The notes beneath the pieces were generated by a model that ran no database searches, was not told where the DNA came from, and saw only the letters and a program-made list of their open reading frames with translations. The position numbers and the translations under genes are program-made. 64,000 nt of DNA from Mycobacterium scrofulaceum (GTDB taxonomy: Bacteria; Actinomycetota; Actinomycetes; Mycobacteriales; Mycobacteriaceae), in assembly GCF_001667885.1 (NCBI RefSeq), contig NZ_LZJW01000164.1, positions 96,750 through 160,749 of the forward strand, read 5' to 3'. Below, one piece after another: positions 38,039-48,128 of the stretch (its first letter is position 1; every line of letters starts with the position of its first letter).

Positions 38039-38048
38039 CAACCCTGCC

Positions 38049-38078
38049 AGCTTAATACAAGTCCGGCAGTGGAGTCAA
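38049..38078 (-). promoter_or_regulatory. rrn promoter, proximal
   Basis: On the minus strand TTGACT (38078-38073) is followed after exactly 18 bp by TAAGCT (38054-38049). The block closely resembles the rrn promoter of other slow growers (TTGACTCCA..GCCGGA..TGTATTA). It lies just upstream of the boxB/boxA leader. Confidence 0.7.
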
Positions 38079-38124
38079 CTCCCAGTTTCGGTCTTCCAGA
38101 GACCGTGTCGGGAGCAGCCGTGCC

Positions 38125-38154
38125 AGGCTAGTACCAATCCAGCGAGGGAGTCAA
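38125..38154 (-). promoter_or_regulatory. rrn promoter, distal
   Basis: A second TTGACT (38154-38149) with TAGCCT (38130-38125) at the same 18 bp spacing, 76 bp upstream of the proximal promoter and 59 bp after the murA stop. The two are near-identical copies, implying local duplication. Slow growers typically drive their single rrn operon from tandem promoters. Confidence 0.7.
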
Positions 38155-38212
38155 GAGCCCGGGGTGTCGGTCACCTGGTGTGGCGACCGCCCCTGCGGGG
38201 CACTGACTTTGG

Positions 38213-39466
38213 TTACTCTACCCGCTCGATCTCCGCTCCCAAAATCGCCAGGTTTTCGACGAACAACGGGTAGCCGCGATCGATGTGGAAGACATCGTGA
38301 ACCTCGGTGTCACCGTCGGCGACGAGCCCCGCCAGAACCAGTCCGGCGCCGGCCCGGATATCGGAACACCACACCGGCGCGCTGGACAACTGCGGCAGGC
38401 CGCGCACGACGGCATGGTGGCCGTCCGTGCGGGCGTCGGCACCCAGCCGGATCATTTCTTCGACGAAACGGAACCGCGCCTCGAAGACGTTCTCCGTGAT
38501 CATCGACGTCCCGTCGGCGATCGACGCCAGCGCGATCGCCATCGGCTGCAGGTCGGTGGGAAACCCGGGGAACGGCAAGGTCGCCACGTTAACGGCCTTG
38601 GGCCGTTCGTACTGGGTGATCCGAAAGCTGTTGTCCGTTTGGGTGACCGTCGCGCCGGCGTCGTGCAACTTGTGCAGCACCACCTGCAGGTGGGCCGGGT
38701 CGACGCCCGTCACCGAGATGTCGCCGCGGGTCATCGCGGCGGCGATGCCCCAGGTGGCCGCGACGATGCGGTCCCCGATCACCCGGTGCTCGGTGGGGTG
38801 CAGCCGCGGGACGCCGGTGATGGTCATCGTGGGCGAACCGGCGCCTTCGACCTGTGCGCCCATCTGATTCAGCATGGTGCACAGGTCCACGACGTCGGGT
38901 TCGCGCGCCGCGTTGTGAATCGTGGTGACGCCCTCGGCCAGCACGGCGGCCATCAGGATGTTCTCGGTGGCGCCCACCGATGGGAACTCGAGCTGGATCT
39001 CCGCACCGCGCAACGTGTCGGCCTGAGCGACGACGCAGCCGTGCTCGATGTTGCACTGCGCGCCCAGTTGGCGCAGGCCCGCCTGGTGCATGTCCAGCGG
39101 CCGAGACCCGATTGCGTCACCGCCCGGGAGCGCGACCCGGGCGCGCTTGCACCGGCCGACCAGCGGCCCGAGCACGCAGACCGACGCCCGGAACTGGCGC
39201 ACCGCGGCGAAGTCGGCGTCGTATTTCGGCTCGTCGGGCGAGGTGATTCGGGCGACGTCGCCGTCGAGCTCGACGGTGGCGCCCAGGCCGCGCAGCACCT
39301 CGGCCATCAACGGCACGTCAAGGATGTCGGGGCAGTTGGTGATGGTGCTGGTGCCTTCGGCCAACAGCGCCGCGGCCATCAGCTTGAGCACGCTGTTCTT
39401 GGCGCCCCCCACTGCGACTTCGCCGGACAACCGGTTGCCTCCGGTCACCACGAATCGCTCTGCCAC
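38213..39466 (-). CDS. murA: UDP-N-acetylglucosamine 1-carboxyvinyltransferase MurA (fosfomycin-insensitive type)
   Basis: First committed step of peptidoglycan synthesis: transfers enolpyruvate from PEP to UDP-GlcNAc. 417 residues from the ATG at 39466 (AERFVVTGGNRLSGEV). The catalytic loop reads ALPGGDAIGSRPLDMH: the usual active-site Cys is replaced by Asp117, as in M. tuberculosis, which explains natural fosfomycin resistance. GGAKNSVLK near residue 20-30 holds the conserved Lys-Asn. It is immediately upstream of the rRNA operon on the same strand, the standard single-rrn arrangement of slow growers. Confidence 0.97.
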   Translation of the reverse strand: MAERFVVTGGNRLSGEVAVGGAKNSVLKLMAAALLAEGTSTITNCPDILDVPLMAEVLRGLGATVELDGDVARITSPDEPKYDADFAAVRQFRASVCVLGPLVGRCKRARVALPGGDAIGSRPLDMHQAGLRQLGAQCNIEHGCVVAQADTLRGAEIQLEFPSVGATENILMAAVLAEGVTTIHNAAREPDVVDLCTMLNQMGAQVEGAGSPTMTITGVPRLHPTEHRVIGDRIVAATWGIAAAMTRGDISVTGVDPAHLQVVLHKLHDAGATVTQTDNSFRITQYERPKAVNVATLPFPGFPTDLQPMAIALASIADGTSMITENVFEARFRFVEEMIRLGADARTDGHHAVVRGLPQLSSAPVWCSDIRAGAGLVLAGLVADGDTEVHDVFHIDRGYPLFVENLAILGAEIERVE

Positions 39467-39561
39467 CCGCGTCAGTCTAGTGAAGCGGTATCGGGTTGTC
39501 AGTCAAGCCATCAGCCAAGCCAAGGCGCCGCCCCGCCTTGCCCCGCAGTACCGTCATGCTC

Positions 39562-40146
39562 ATGGCGATACACCTGACCCGCATCTATACCCGGACCGGT
39601 GACGACGGCACGACGGGGTTGAGCGACTTTTCGCGGGTCTCCAAGAACGATCCGCGCCTGGTCGCATACGCGGATTGTGACGAGGCGAACTCGGCGATCG
39701 GTGTCGCGATCGCCTTGGGTCAGCCCGACGACGAGACCGCCGGCGTGCTGCGGCAGATCCAGAACGATTTGTTCGACGCCGGGGCGGATCTGTCGACGCC
39801 GGTGGTGGAGAACCCCGAGCACCCCCCGCTTCGGGTCACCCAGCCCTACATCGACCGGCTCGAGGGCTGGTGTGACAAATACAACGAAAACCTGCCGGCG
39901 CTGAATTCTTTTGTGCTGCCCGGTGGTTCGCCGCTCTCAGCGCTGCTGCACGTCGCCCGCACGATCGTCCGTCGTGCGGAACGGTCGGCGTGGGCGGCTA
40001 TCGATGCCGCGCCGCAGCAGGTCAACGTCCTGCCGGCGAAGTACTTGAACCGCCTCTCGGATCTACTTTTCATCCTCGCGCGCGCGGCCAATCCCGACGG
40101 CGATGTGCTCTGGAAGCCGGGCGGCGGCGCGCCCGACGCGAGTTAG
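39562..40146 (+). CDS. PduO-type cob(I)alamin adenosyltransferase (Rv1314c family)
   Basis: 194 residues from the ATG at 39562 (AIHLTRIYTRTGDDGTTGL). The N-terminal TRTGDDGTTGL is the PduO ATP-binding motif, YADCDEANSAIG is the next conserved block, and RTIVRRAERSAW plus LNRLSDLLFILAR close the active site. It makes adenosylcobalamin from cob(I)alamin and ATP, the cofactor used by methylmalonyl-CoA mutase, which ties in with the epimerase elsewhere in the window. Divergent from murA and convergent with the DUF2550 gene. Confidence 0.93.
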   Translation: MAIHLTRIYTRTGDDGTTGLSDFSRVSKNDPRLVAYADCDEANSAIGVAIALGQPDDETAGVLRQIQNDLFDAGADLSTPVVENPEHPPLRVTQPYIDRLEGWCDKYNENLPALNSFVLPGGSPLSALLHVARTIVRRAERSAWAAIDAAPQQVNVLPAKYLNRLSDLLFILARAANPDGDVLWKPGGGAPDAS

Positions 40147-40161
40147 CTTGCCGCCCAAGGC

Positions 40162-40605
40162 CTAGACGCTGCGACGACGAGCGCGCGGCGACGGGCGGGA
40201 CTCCAGCCACGACAAGAAGGCCGTCAGCGCCCCCTTGTCCAGCGCGATCTCGTAGCCGGCCCTGCGGTCCTGCGTCGTGTCGCGCAGCTCCAGCACGACG
40301 ATCTCGTCGGTCATGATGTCGAATTCGTCCCCGCGCGGGGCGCGGCGGGCCACGATCTCCACTCCCCTGCGGCTGAGGCGGCGGTCCGGCCACAGACGCA
40401 GGCTGGACAGCCGGTAGAACGCGGCCTCGCCGCCGCGGTAACGAATCACACCGTGGCGCCAGCCGTGGCCCCCGACCGCGGGAATGTCGCGCATGATCCC
40501 CGCGGTGCCGCCCTGACGCAGCTTCCACAACCGATAACTCAGCGCGACAACCGCGCCCGCCAGGACGACAACGAGCACGACCATGCCAACCATGGGCGCG
40601 CTCAT
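40162..40605 (-). CDS. DUF2550 membrane-anchored protein (Rv1312 family)
   Basis: 147 residues with one N-terminal membrane segment (MVGMVVLVVVLAGAVVALSYRL), then a basic cytosolic domain (GHGWRHGVIRYRGGEAAFYRL, RRLSRRGVEIVARR). DUF2550 is an actinobacterial family of unknown function found just after atpC, here 6 bp downstream of it. The C-terminal tail is Arg/Ser-rich. Probably the last gene of the atp transcript. The globular part may be a PH-like barrel, which is only a guess from the strand pattern. Confidence 0.88.
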   Translation of the reverse strand: MSAPMVGMVVLVVVLAGAVVALSYRLWKLRQGGTAGIMRDIPAVGGHGWRHGVIRYRGGEAAFYRLSSLRLWPDRRLSRRGVEIVARRAPRGDEFDIMTDEIVVLELRDTTQDRRAGYEIALDKGALTAFLSWLESRPSPRARRRSV

Positions 40606-40611
40606 CGTCGG

Positions 40612-40977
40612 CTAGTCGATCGCGCCGACGGCGCGCAATCTGCCGCGCCCCCGCGCCGCGATGCGTGGGTCGTCGGACTCCGAATCCTCCCTGGCGGCGC
40701 TCTCGTCGATCTCGGACTCGAACGCGGCGGACTCGGCCAGCACGGTCACCGTCTCCTCGGTGACCGACAGGAAGCCGCCTTCGATGGCGACCCGCAGATC
40801 GTCTTCGCCTTCGCGCTCGACCCGCACCATCGCGTCGTCGACCAACTGGGCGACAATCGGGATGTGCCGGGGCAGGATGCCGATCTCGCCGACGGTGGTG
40901 CGGGTGAACAAAAACGTTGCCTCACCCGACCAGATCTTCCGGTCGACGGCGACTATCTCGACGTTCAATTCCGCCAT
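40612..40977 (-). CDS. atpC: ATP synthase epsilon subunit
   Basis: Central-stalk subunit that couples rotation and inhibits reverse ATP hydrolysis. 121 residues. The N-terminal beta sandwich is clear (AELNVEIVAVDRKIWSGEA, GEIGILPRHIPIVAQL, GGFLSVTEETVTVLAE). The C-terminal helical part is short, as in other mycobacteria, and acidic. Last F1 subunit gene, 35 bp after atpD. Confidence 0.96.
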   Translation of the reverse strand: MAELNVEIVAVDRKIWSGEATFLFTRTTVGEIGILPRHIPIVAQLVDDAMVRVEREGEDDLRVAIEGGFLSVTEETVTVLAESAAFESEIDESAAREDSESDDPRIAARGRGRLRAVGAID

Positions 40978-41012
40978 GCCACAGAGCCTTTCAGAGCCTT
41001 AGCGCTCAGTCC

Positions 41013-42479
41013 TCAGGATTCCAACTTGGCGCCGAAGCTTTCGGCCTTCTTCGCCAGGTCGTCGAGGCCGCCGATCAGGAAGAAGGCCTGCTCCGGGATG
41101 TGGTCGAAGTCGCCCTTGGACAGGCGGTCGAACGCCTCGATGGTCTCCTTCAACGGCACGGTGGAACCCGGCTGGCCCGTGAACTGCTCGGCCGCCATCA
41201 TGTTCTGCGAGAGGAACCGCTCGATGCGCCGCGCGCGCTGCACCAGCTGCTTGTCCTCTTCCGAGAGCTCGTCGATACCGAGGATCGCGATGATGTCCTG
41301 AAGGTCCTTGTACCGCTGCAGGATTCGGATGACTTCCTGCGCGACCCGGTAGTGCTCGTCGCCGACGACACTCGGGTCCAGGATGGTCGAGCTCGACGCC
41401 AGCGGGTCCACCGCCGGGAAGATGCCCTTGGAGAACACCGAACGCGACAGCTCGGTGGTGGCGTCCAGGTGGGCGAACGTGGTCGCGGGCGCGGGGTCGG
41501 TGTAGTCGTCGGCGGGCACGTACACGGCCTGCATGGACGTGATCGAACGGCCCCGTGTCGAGGTGATGCGTTCCTGCAGCTCACCCATCTCGTCGGCCAG
41601 CGTGGGCTGGTAACCCACCGCCGACGGCATGCGGCCGAGCAGCGTGGAGACCTCGGATCCGGCCTGCGTGAAGCGGAAGATGTTGTCGATGAACAGCAGC
41701 ACGTCCTGGCCGGCCTCGTCGCGGAACCACTCGGCCATCGTCAGCGCCGACAGCGCCACCCGCATACGGGTGCCGGGCGGCTCGTCCATCTGACCGAACA
41801 CCAGCGCGGTGTCCTTGAGCACGTCGGCTTCTTTGAGTTCGACCCAGAGGTCGTTGCCCTCGCGGGTGCGCTCGCCCACGCCGGCGAAAACCGAAGTACC
41901 ACCGAAGTTCCGGGCGATACGGTTGATCATCTCCTGGATCAGCACCGTTTTACCGACGCCGGCACCGCCGAACAGTGCGATCTTGCCGCCTCGCACGTAC
42001 GGGGTGAGCAGGTCCACGACCTTCAGCCCGGTCTCCAACATTTCGGTGCGGGGCTCGAGCTCTTCGAAGGCCGGCGGCTTGCGGTGGATCGACCAGTGCT
42101 CGAAGTCCTGGCCGTACCCCGGCTTGTCGAGGCAGTCGCCCAGCGCGTTGAAGACGTGGCCCTTGACCTCCTGGCCGACCGGCACCGAGATCGGCTTGCC
42201 GCTGTCGGTCACCTCGACGCCCCGGACGAGGCCGTCGGTGGGCTGCAACGAAATCGTGCGGACCAGGTTGTCACCGAGGTGCTGTGCGACCTCCAGGGTG
42301 AGGGTCTTCTTGAGTTCCTCGAACGTGATCTCGGCGTTGAGCGCGTTGAACAGTTCCGGTACGGATCCGCGCGGGAACTCGACGTCCACCACGGGGCCGG
42401 TGATCCGCACCACGCGGCCGCTGGTCTCGGACTTGGTGGACTTGTCAGTCTTCTCGGCGGTTCCAGTAGAAGCGGCCAT
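41013..42479 (-). CDS. atpD: ATP synthase beta subunit
   Basis: Catalytic subunit of F1. 488 residues. The P-loop GGAGVGKTVLIQEMINR, the catalytic Glu in AGVGERTREGNDL, and ALVFGQMDEPPGTR are all present, together with the DELSEED-region equivalent DELSEEDKQLV that couples catalysis to rotation. An N-terminal extension of ~20 Ser/Thr/Lys-rich residues precedes the barrel (GRVVRITGPVVDVEF). Between atpG and atpC. Confidence 0.98.
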   Translation of the reverse strand: MAASTGTAEKTDKSTKSETSGRVVRITGPVVDVEFPRGSVPELFNALNAEITFEELKKTLTLEVAQHLGDNLVRTISLQPTDGLVRGVEVTDSGKPISVPVGQEVKGHVFNALGDCLDKPGYGQDFEHWSIHRKPPAFEELEPRTEMLETGLKVVDLLTPYVRGGKIALFGGAGVGKTVLIQEMINRIARNFGGTSVFAGVGERTREGNDLWVELKEADVLKDTALVFGQMDEPPGTRMRVALSALTMAEWFRDEAGQDVLLFIDNIFRFTQAGSEVSTLLGRMPSAVGYQPTLADEMGELQERITSTRGRSITSMQAVYVPADDYTDPAPATTFAHLDATTELSRSVFSKGIFPAVDPLASSSTILDPSVVGDEHYRVAQEVIRILQRYKDLQDIIAILGIDELSEEDKQLVQRARRIERFLSQNMMAAEQFTGQPGSTVPLKETIEAFDRLSKGDFDHIPEQAFFLIGGLDDLAKKAESFGAKLES

Positions 42480-42502
42480 ATTCTTCTTCTCTTCCTCGTG
42501 TG

Positions 42503-43411
42503 CTACTGAGCGTCGGCGAGTGCGTTTGCACCGCCGACGATTTCGCTGATCTCTTGGGTGATTTGGGCCTGCCGCTCGCGGTTCGCCATCAGCGTCAGTT
42601 CCTTAATCAGGTCGTCCGCGTTGTCGGTTGCCGACTTCATCGCCCGTTGGCGTGACGCGAGCTCCGACGCCGCCGATTCCAGTAGCGCGGCGTAGACGCG
42701 GGTCGTCACGTACCGAGGCAGCAGCGACTCGAAAAGCGTTGTCGCGTCCGGCTCGAACGAATACAACGTGTGCAGTTCGTCGGTGTCCTCGACGTACTCG
42801 ACGACCAGCGGAGCGATGCGGTGGGCCGCCGCGGCTTGCGACATCATCGACTTGAACTCCGAATAGACGATGTGCAGTTCGTCGACGCCCTGGTCCTCGG
42901 ATGACTCGTCGTCACCCGCCCCCTTCATGAACGTCTCGACCAGCGTCGAGGCGATCTCCGCGGCGTTCTCGTACTGGGGCTGCTCGGAGAAGCCGGTCCA
43001 CGATTCGGTGATGTCCCAGTTGCGGAACTTGAAGTAGTTCAGCGCCTTCCGGCCAACCGTGTACACGACCGGCGTCTTGCCTTCCTCCCTCAGCAGGGAG
43101 AAAAGCTCCTCGGCCCGACGGAAGATGCTGGAGTTGTACGCCCCGCACAATCCGCGGTCGGAGGACACCACCAAAACGCCGGCCCGCCTGGGTTCCTCTC
43201 GCTCGACCAGCAACGGGTGGTCCAGGGCGGCTTCGGACGACAGCGTGGTCAGCATCGCGGTGATCTGGAACGCGTACGGCCTGGCGGCGTCGAGCCGAGC
43301 CTGCGCCTTGCCGATGCGCGATGTCGCGATCATCTCCTGGGCCTTGGTGATCTTCTTGATCGACCCCGCGGAGCGAATCCGCCCGCGTAATTCGCGAAGT
43401 GTGGCAGCCAT
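42503..43411 (-). CDS. atpG: ATP synthase gamma subunit
   Basis: Rotor shaft of F1. 302 residues with the conserved N-terminal helix (TLRELRGRIRSAGSIKKITKAQEMIA) and C-terminal helix (RQRAMKSATDNADDLI, then NRERQAQITQEISEIVGGA). SSDRGLCGAYNSSIFR is the family signature. An acidic insertion in the middle (MKGAGDDESSEDQGVD) corresponds to the loop reported to limit ATP hydrolysis in mycobacteria, though the link for this sequence is inferred. The start lies 6 bp after the atpA stop. Confidence 0.97.
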   Translation of the reverse strand: MAATLRELRGRIRSAGSIKKITKAQEMIATSRIGKAQARLDAARPYAFQITAMLTTLSSEAALDHPLLVEREEPRRAGVLVVSSDRGLCGAYNSSIFRRAEELFSLLREEGKTPVVYTVGRKALNYFKFRNWDITESWTGFSEQPQYENAAEIASTLVETFMKGAGDDESSEDQGVDELHIVYSEFKSMMSQAAAAHRIAPLVVEYVEDTDELHTLYSFEPDATTLFESLLPRYVTTRVYAALLESAASELASRQRAMKSATDNADDLIKELTLMANRERQAQITQEISEIVGGANALADAQ

Positions 43412-43417
43412 TGTTAG

Positions 43418-45094
<1,677 letters not shown>

Positions 45095-45152
45095 GGCTTT
45101 TCGTCTTCCTACTTGATCTGGGTATCGCGTGCGGTTATGGGGAGTGGTCGGG

Positions 45153-46493
45153 TCAGTCGGGCAATTGGGCCTGGGCAGCGGCGAGGCGCGAAGCGAGTGT
45201 CCCGTCAATCACTTCGTCCGCCACGGAGATGAGCAGGCCGCCCAGCAACTCCTCGGAGGTCTGCAGCTGCACCGTCACCGGATGACCGTAGATGCGGCCG
45301 AGCACGTCGGTGAGGCGAGAGCGCTGGGAGTCGCTGAGTTCGGCGGCCGCACTGACCTGCGCGACGATCTCGCCGCGGCGTGCCACCGCGACTTTCGCCA
45401 AGAACTGGATGGCCTCCTCGGCCGACTCACCCCTGAGCAGTCGGACGGTCTGGGTCAACAGCGCCACCACGATCGGGTCCACCCTGCCGCTGGAGCTGTC
45501 AAGCACCTTGCGCAGCAGGTCGATCCGGCCTTCCACCGGCATGCCGTAGTCGCCCAACAGGATGGCGAGTCGCGGCTGCGCGTCCAGGATGCGGGCGAAC
45601 CGGAACAGCTGGTCTTCGATGTCGTCGACCTTGTTCTCCCGTTCGGCGACTTCGAGCAATGCCTGCCGCGAGATGTGCTCGATCGCGTCGACCAAATCGG
45701 AGTTGGCCGACCAACGTTCCGACACGGCCAGACGCAGGACGTCGAGCGTGGCGTCGGACACCTTGCCCGAGACCAGCCGCTCGATCAGCCGGACGCGGGG
45801 CCCCGCGTCCTCGGCGGGCACGGTCAAATACCGGGTGACGACGATCTCCCGGTCCAGCATCTCGGCGACCGAAACGAGCTCGGCCGAGAGGTTGGAAAGT
45901 GCCCTGTTGTCAAGGTCTTTGGCGATGTCGCTGAATTGCTCCGCCAGACCGGCCACTGCCACCCGGCTCGCGGAGCGCATCTTGGCCAGCAGCGGGTACT
46001 CGACCTCCGCGGGCGCCGGGGCCATCGCTTCGAGGTCGTCCAGGAAGCGGTCGACGGTGCCGGCCTGCTGCTCGGGGTCGGCGACGTAGTTCCGCACTAA
46101 CTCGCCCGCCTGGCGCACCGCCTCGTGGCCGAGCTCCAGGCGGAGCTGGCGGCTGAGCTGTGTGCGCAGCAAGTCGACCTGGCGGCCGCCCTGTGCGGTG
46201 ATGCGTTCGAATTCCGCCTCTGCCTGGGCCCGGAACTGTTCGGCGATGCGCCCAGCATCGGTCTGAGCTTCTTCGACGAGCCGTTCGGCCTCGGCCTTGG
46301 CGGACTCCACGGCGTTGCTGTGGGCCGTCGTCGACTCTTTCAACCGTTCCGCCGCCGCCGCAGAGTCTTTCAGCTGCTGGCGCACGGCCTCTTGACGAGC
46401 GGCCATCAGACGACGCACCGGCGGCACGACGTACCGCACGACCAGAAGCACGATGGCCGCGAATCCGATCAACTGCCCGATGAAAGTCGACAT
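45153..46493 (-). CDS. atpFH: ATP synthase fused b-delta subunit AtpFH
   Basis: 446 residues. Residues 1-~165 are a b-type peripheral stalk: one membrane helix (FIGQLIGFAAIVLLVVRYVV) and a long Ala/Glu/Arg coiled coil (RQQLKDSAAAAERLKESTTA). The remaining ~280 residues contain the delta subunit, ending DEVIDGTLASRLAAAQAQL with the family's conserved IDGS/T-L..RL. The b-delta fusion is a hallmark of mycobacteria and anchors the stator on F1. Lies between atpF and atpA. Confidence 0.96.
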   Translation of the reverse strand: MSTFIGQLIGFAAIVLLVVRYVVPPVRRLMAARQEAVRQQLKDSAAAAERLKESTTAHSNAVESAKAEAERLVEEAQTDAGRIAEQFRAQAEAEFERITAQGGRQVDLLRTQLSRQLRLELGHEAVRQAGELVRNYVADPEQQAGTVDRFLDDLEAMAPAPAEVEYPLLAKMRSASRVAVAGLAEQFSDIAKDLDNRALSNLSAELVSVAEMLDREIVVTRYLTVPAEDAGPRVRLIERLVSGKVSDATLDVLRLAVSERWSANSDLVDAIEHISRQALLEVAERENKVDDIEDQLFRFARILDAQPRLAILLGDYGMPVEGRIDLLRKVLDSSSGRVDPIVVALLTQTVRLLRGESAEEAIQFLAKVAVARRGEIVAQVSAAAELSDSQRSRLTDVLGRIYGHPVTVQLQTSEELLGGLLISVADEVIDGTLASRLAAAQAQLPD

Positions 46494-46499
46494 GCGCGA

Positions 46500-47036
46500 T
46501 TACCGTCCAGACTTCCCGGTTGCGGACGTGGCGGTGGTAGCCGGGGTCACCTCGACGCCGAGGATCCGGCTGGCCAGCGTCGCCGACATGCCCGCCACGT
46601 TGGCGCGCAGATCCAGTTCCACGGCGTCTCTCTCCCGCTTCAATTGCTCGGATGCCATTTGCAACGTCGACATCACCTGCTGCTCGGCACGGGCGCGCGC
46701 GTCTTCGACCACCTTACGGCCCTCGGCGCGGGCGTTGTCGCGCAGCGACGACGCCTTGACCCGGCCCTCCGTCAGGGCTTCCTCATAGTCAGCCTTGGCG
46801 GCGTCGAACTGCTCGGTCGCCTTCTTGTTGTCGGCGGCCGTCTTGGCAACCATGTTGTCGCGCTCGCGCAACACCCGCATGACCGGCGGCACCACGAAGG
46901 TGCCGATGACGGCCAGCACGATCAGGAAGATGGCCAGCACGAAGAAGAACGTGCCGTTGGGAACGAGGAAGTTGTTGCCTCCCTCGGCCATCACCTGGCT
47001 GGATGCCAGAACGCTCAGACCCGCGTCACCCATCAC
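46500..47036 (-). CDS. atpF: ATP synthase b subunit
   Basis: Stator subunit. 178 residues from the GTG at 47036; the next codon is ATG (47033), so either can start. One membrane helix (GTFFFVLAIFLIVLAVIGTFVV) is followed by a long charged coiled coil (LRERDNMVAKTAADNKKATE). It pairs with the b-like part of AtpFH to form a b-b' stalk. 6 bp after atpE. Confidence 0.95.
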   Translation of the reverse strand: MMGDAGLSVLASSQVMAEGGNNFLVPNGTFFFVLAIFLIVLAVIGTFVVPPVMRVLRERDNMVAKTAADNKKATEQFDAAKADYEEALTEGRVKASSLRDNARAEGRKVVEDARARAEQQVMSTLQMASEQLKRERDAVELDLRANVAGMSATLASRILGVEVTPATTATSATGKSGR

Positions 47037-47042
47037 AGCGAA

Positions 47043-47297
47043 CTAGGTGCCGACGGGTGTGGCGAACACGAACAGCGCCATGAAGGCCAGGTTGATGAAG
47101 TAGGCGGCCTCAACCAGACCGACGGTGATGAAGAACGGCGTGAACAGCCGACCTTGCGCCTCGGGCTGACGGGCGATGCCGGAGACCAGCGCGTTACCGG
47201 CAATACCGTCACCGATACCGGCGCCGATCGCGCCACCGCCCATGATGAGTCCACCGCCGATGAGCGCAGCGGCAGCGACTTGGGGGTCCAGAGCCAT
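47043..47297 (-). CDS. atpE: ATP synthase c subunit (bedaquiline target)
   Basis: Forms the proton-carrying ring. 84 residues, two membrane helices from the ATG at 47297 (ALDPQVAAAALIGGG). The proton-binding Glu63 lies in GLVEAAYFINLAFM, and a conserved polar loop ARQPE joins the helices. Residues matching M. tuberculosis bedaquiline contacts are unchanged: Asp30, Glu63, Ala65 and Ile68 (M. tuberculosis Asp28, Glu61, Ala63, Ile66). The start is two residues longer than in H37Rv. The leader upstream is 75 bp. Confidence 0.97.
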   Translation of the reverse strand: MALDPQVAAAALIGGGLIMGGGAIGAGIGDGIAGNALVSGIARQPEAQGRLFTPFFITVGLVEAAYFINLAFMALFVFATPVGT

Positions 47298-47372
47298 TCT
47301 TATCCTCCTTGATAGCTGGTAGCGGTCTACCAGGCCTCTGTAATGGTGTGTGGGACAAAGCAATTGGTTGTC

Positions 47373-48128
47373 TCAGTCATGATGTTCCTCGATCTCCATC
47401 GCTTGGCTGAAGTAGAGGATCGTCAAGATCGAGAAGATGAACGCCTGGATCGCCCCGACGAAGAGGTCGAAGGCCTTCCAGATGGCGTTGGGTGCCCACA
47501 TGATGTACGGCGGGAAGAGCGCGATCAGCGCGACCAGGATGCCGCCGGCGAAGATGTTGCCGAAAAGTCGGAGCGACAACGAGATCGGCTTGGCGAGCTC
47601 TTCGACGAGGTTGATCGGCGCCAGGAACGCCACGTGGCCCTTGAGCACCGCGAGCGGGTGGCCGACGATGCCGCGGCGCCAGATGCCCGCCACGTGGTAG
47701 CAGACGAACACGAAGAGGGCCAGGGCCAGAACGTAGTTGATGTCTGCGGCCGCCGACTTCAGCAGCTCGGTGGTGTGCCCGGACTTGTCCGTGTATTGCA
47801 GCGGAAGCACCGACAGCCAGTTGGAGATCAGGATGAACACGAAAATGGTGACCGCCAAAGGCAATACGAACGGCGCGATCCGCATCCCGACCGCGCTCTC
47901 GATTTGATCGCGCATCTGGACGGTGATGGCCTCCCAGAAGAGTTGCACGCCGCTGGGGACGCCGGTCGATGTGATCTTCGCGCGCAGAAAGAAGGCCAGC
48001 GCCAAGACGATCACCGCGGCGATCGCGGTCGACAGGATCGTGTCGGTGTTGACGGTCAGCCCGAGCCACTTGGCTTGGTTGTGCTCGCCAACCTCGATCG
48101 CGGCGGCCAGGAACGTCGTCTCAGTCAT
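47373..48128 (-). CDS. atpB: ATP synthase a subunit
   Basis: Forms the two proton half-channels facing the c ring. 251 residues with about six membrane segments. The essential Arg is in KPISLSLRLFGNIFAGG, and the last segment (AFIFSILTILYFSQAMEIEEHHD) holds the family's conserved Gln/Tyr positions. It overlaps the upstream atpI-like gene by 8 nt and is followed by atpE after 75 bp. Confidence 0.97.
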   Translation of the reverse strand: MTETTFLAAAIEVGEHNQAKWLGLTVNTDTILSTAIAAVIVLALAFFLRAKITSTGVPSGVQLFWEAITVQMRDQIESAVGMRIAPFVLPLAVTIFVFILISNWLSVLPLQYTDKSGHTTELLKSAAADINYVLALALFVFVCYHVAGIWRRGIVGHPLAVLKGHVAFLAPINLVEELAKPISLSLRLFGNIFAGGILVALIALFPPYIMWAPNAIWKAFDLFVGAIQAFIFSILTILYFSQAMEIEEHHD

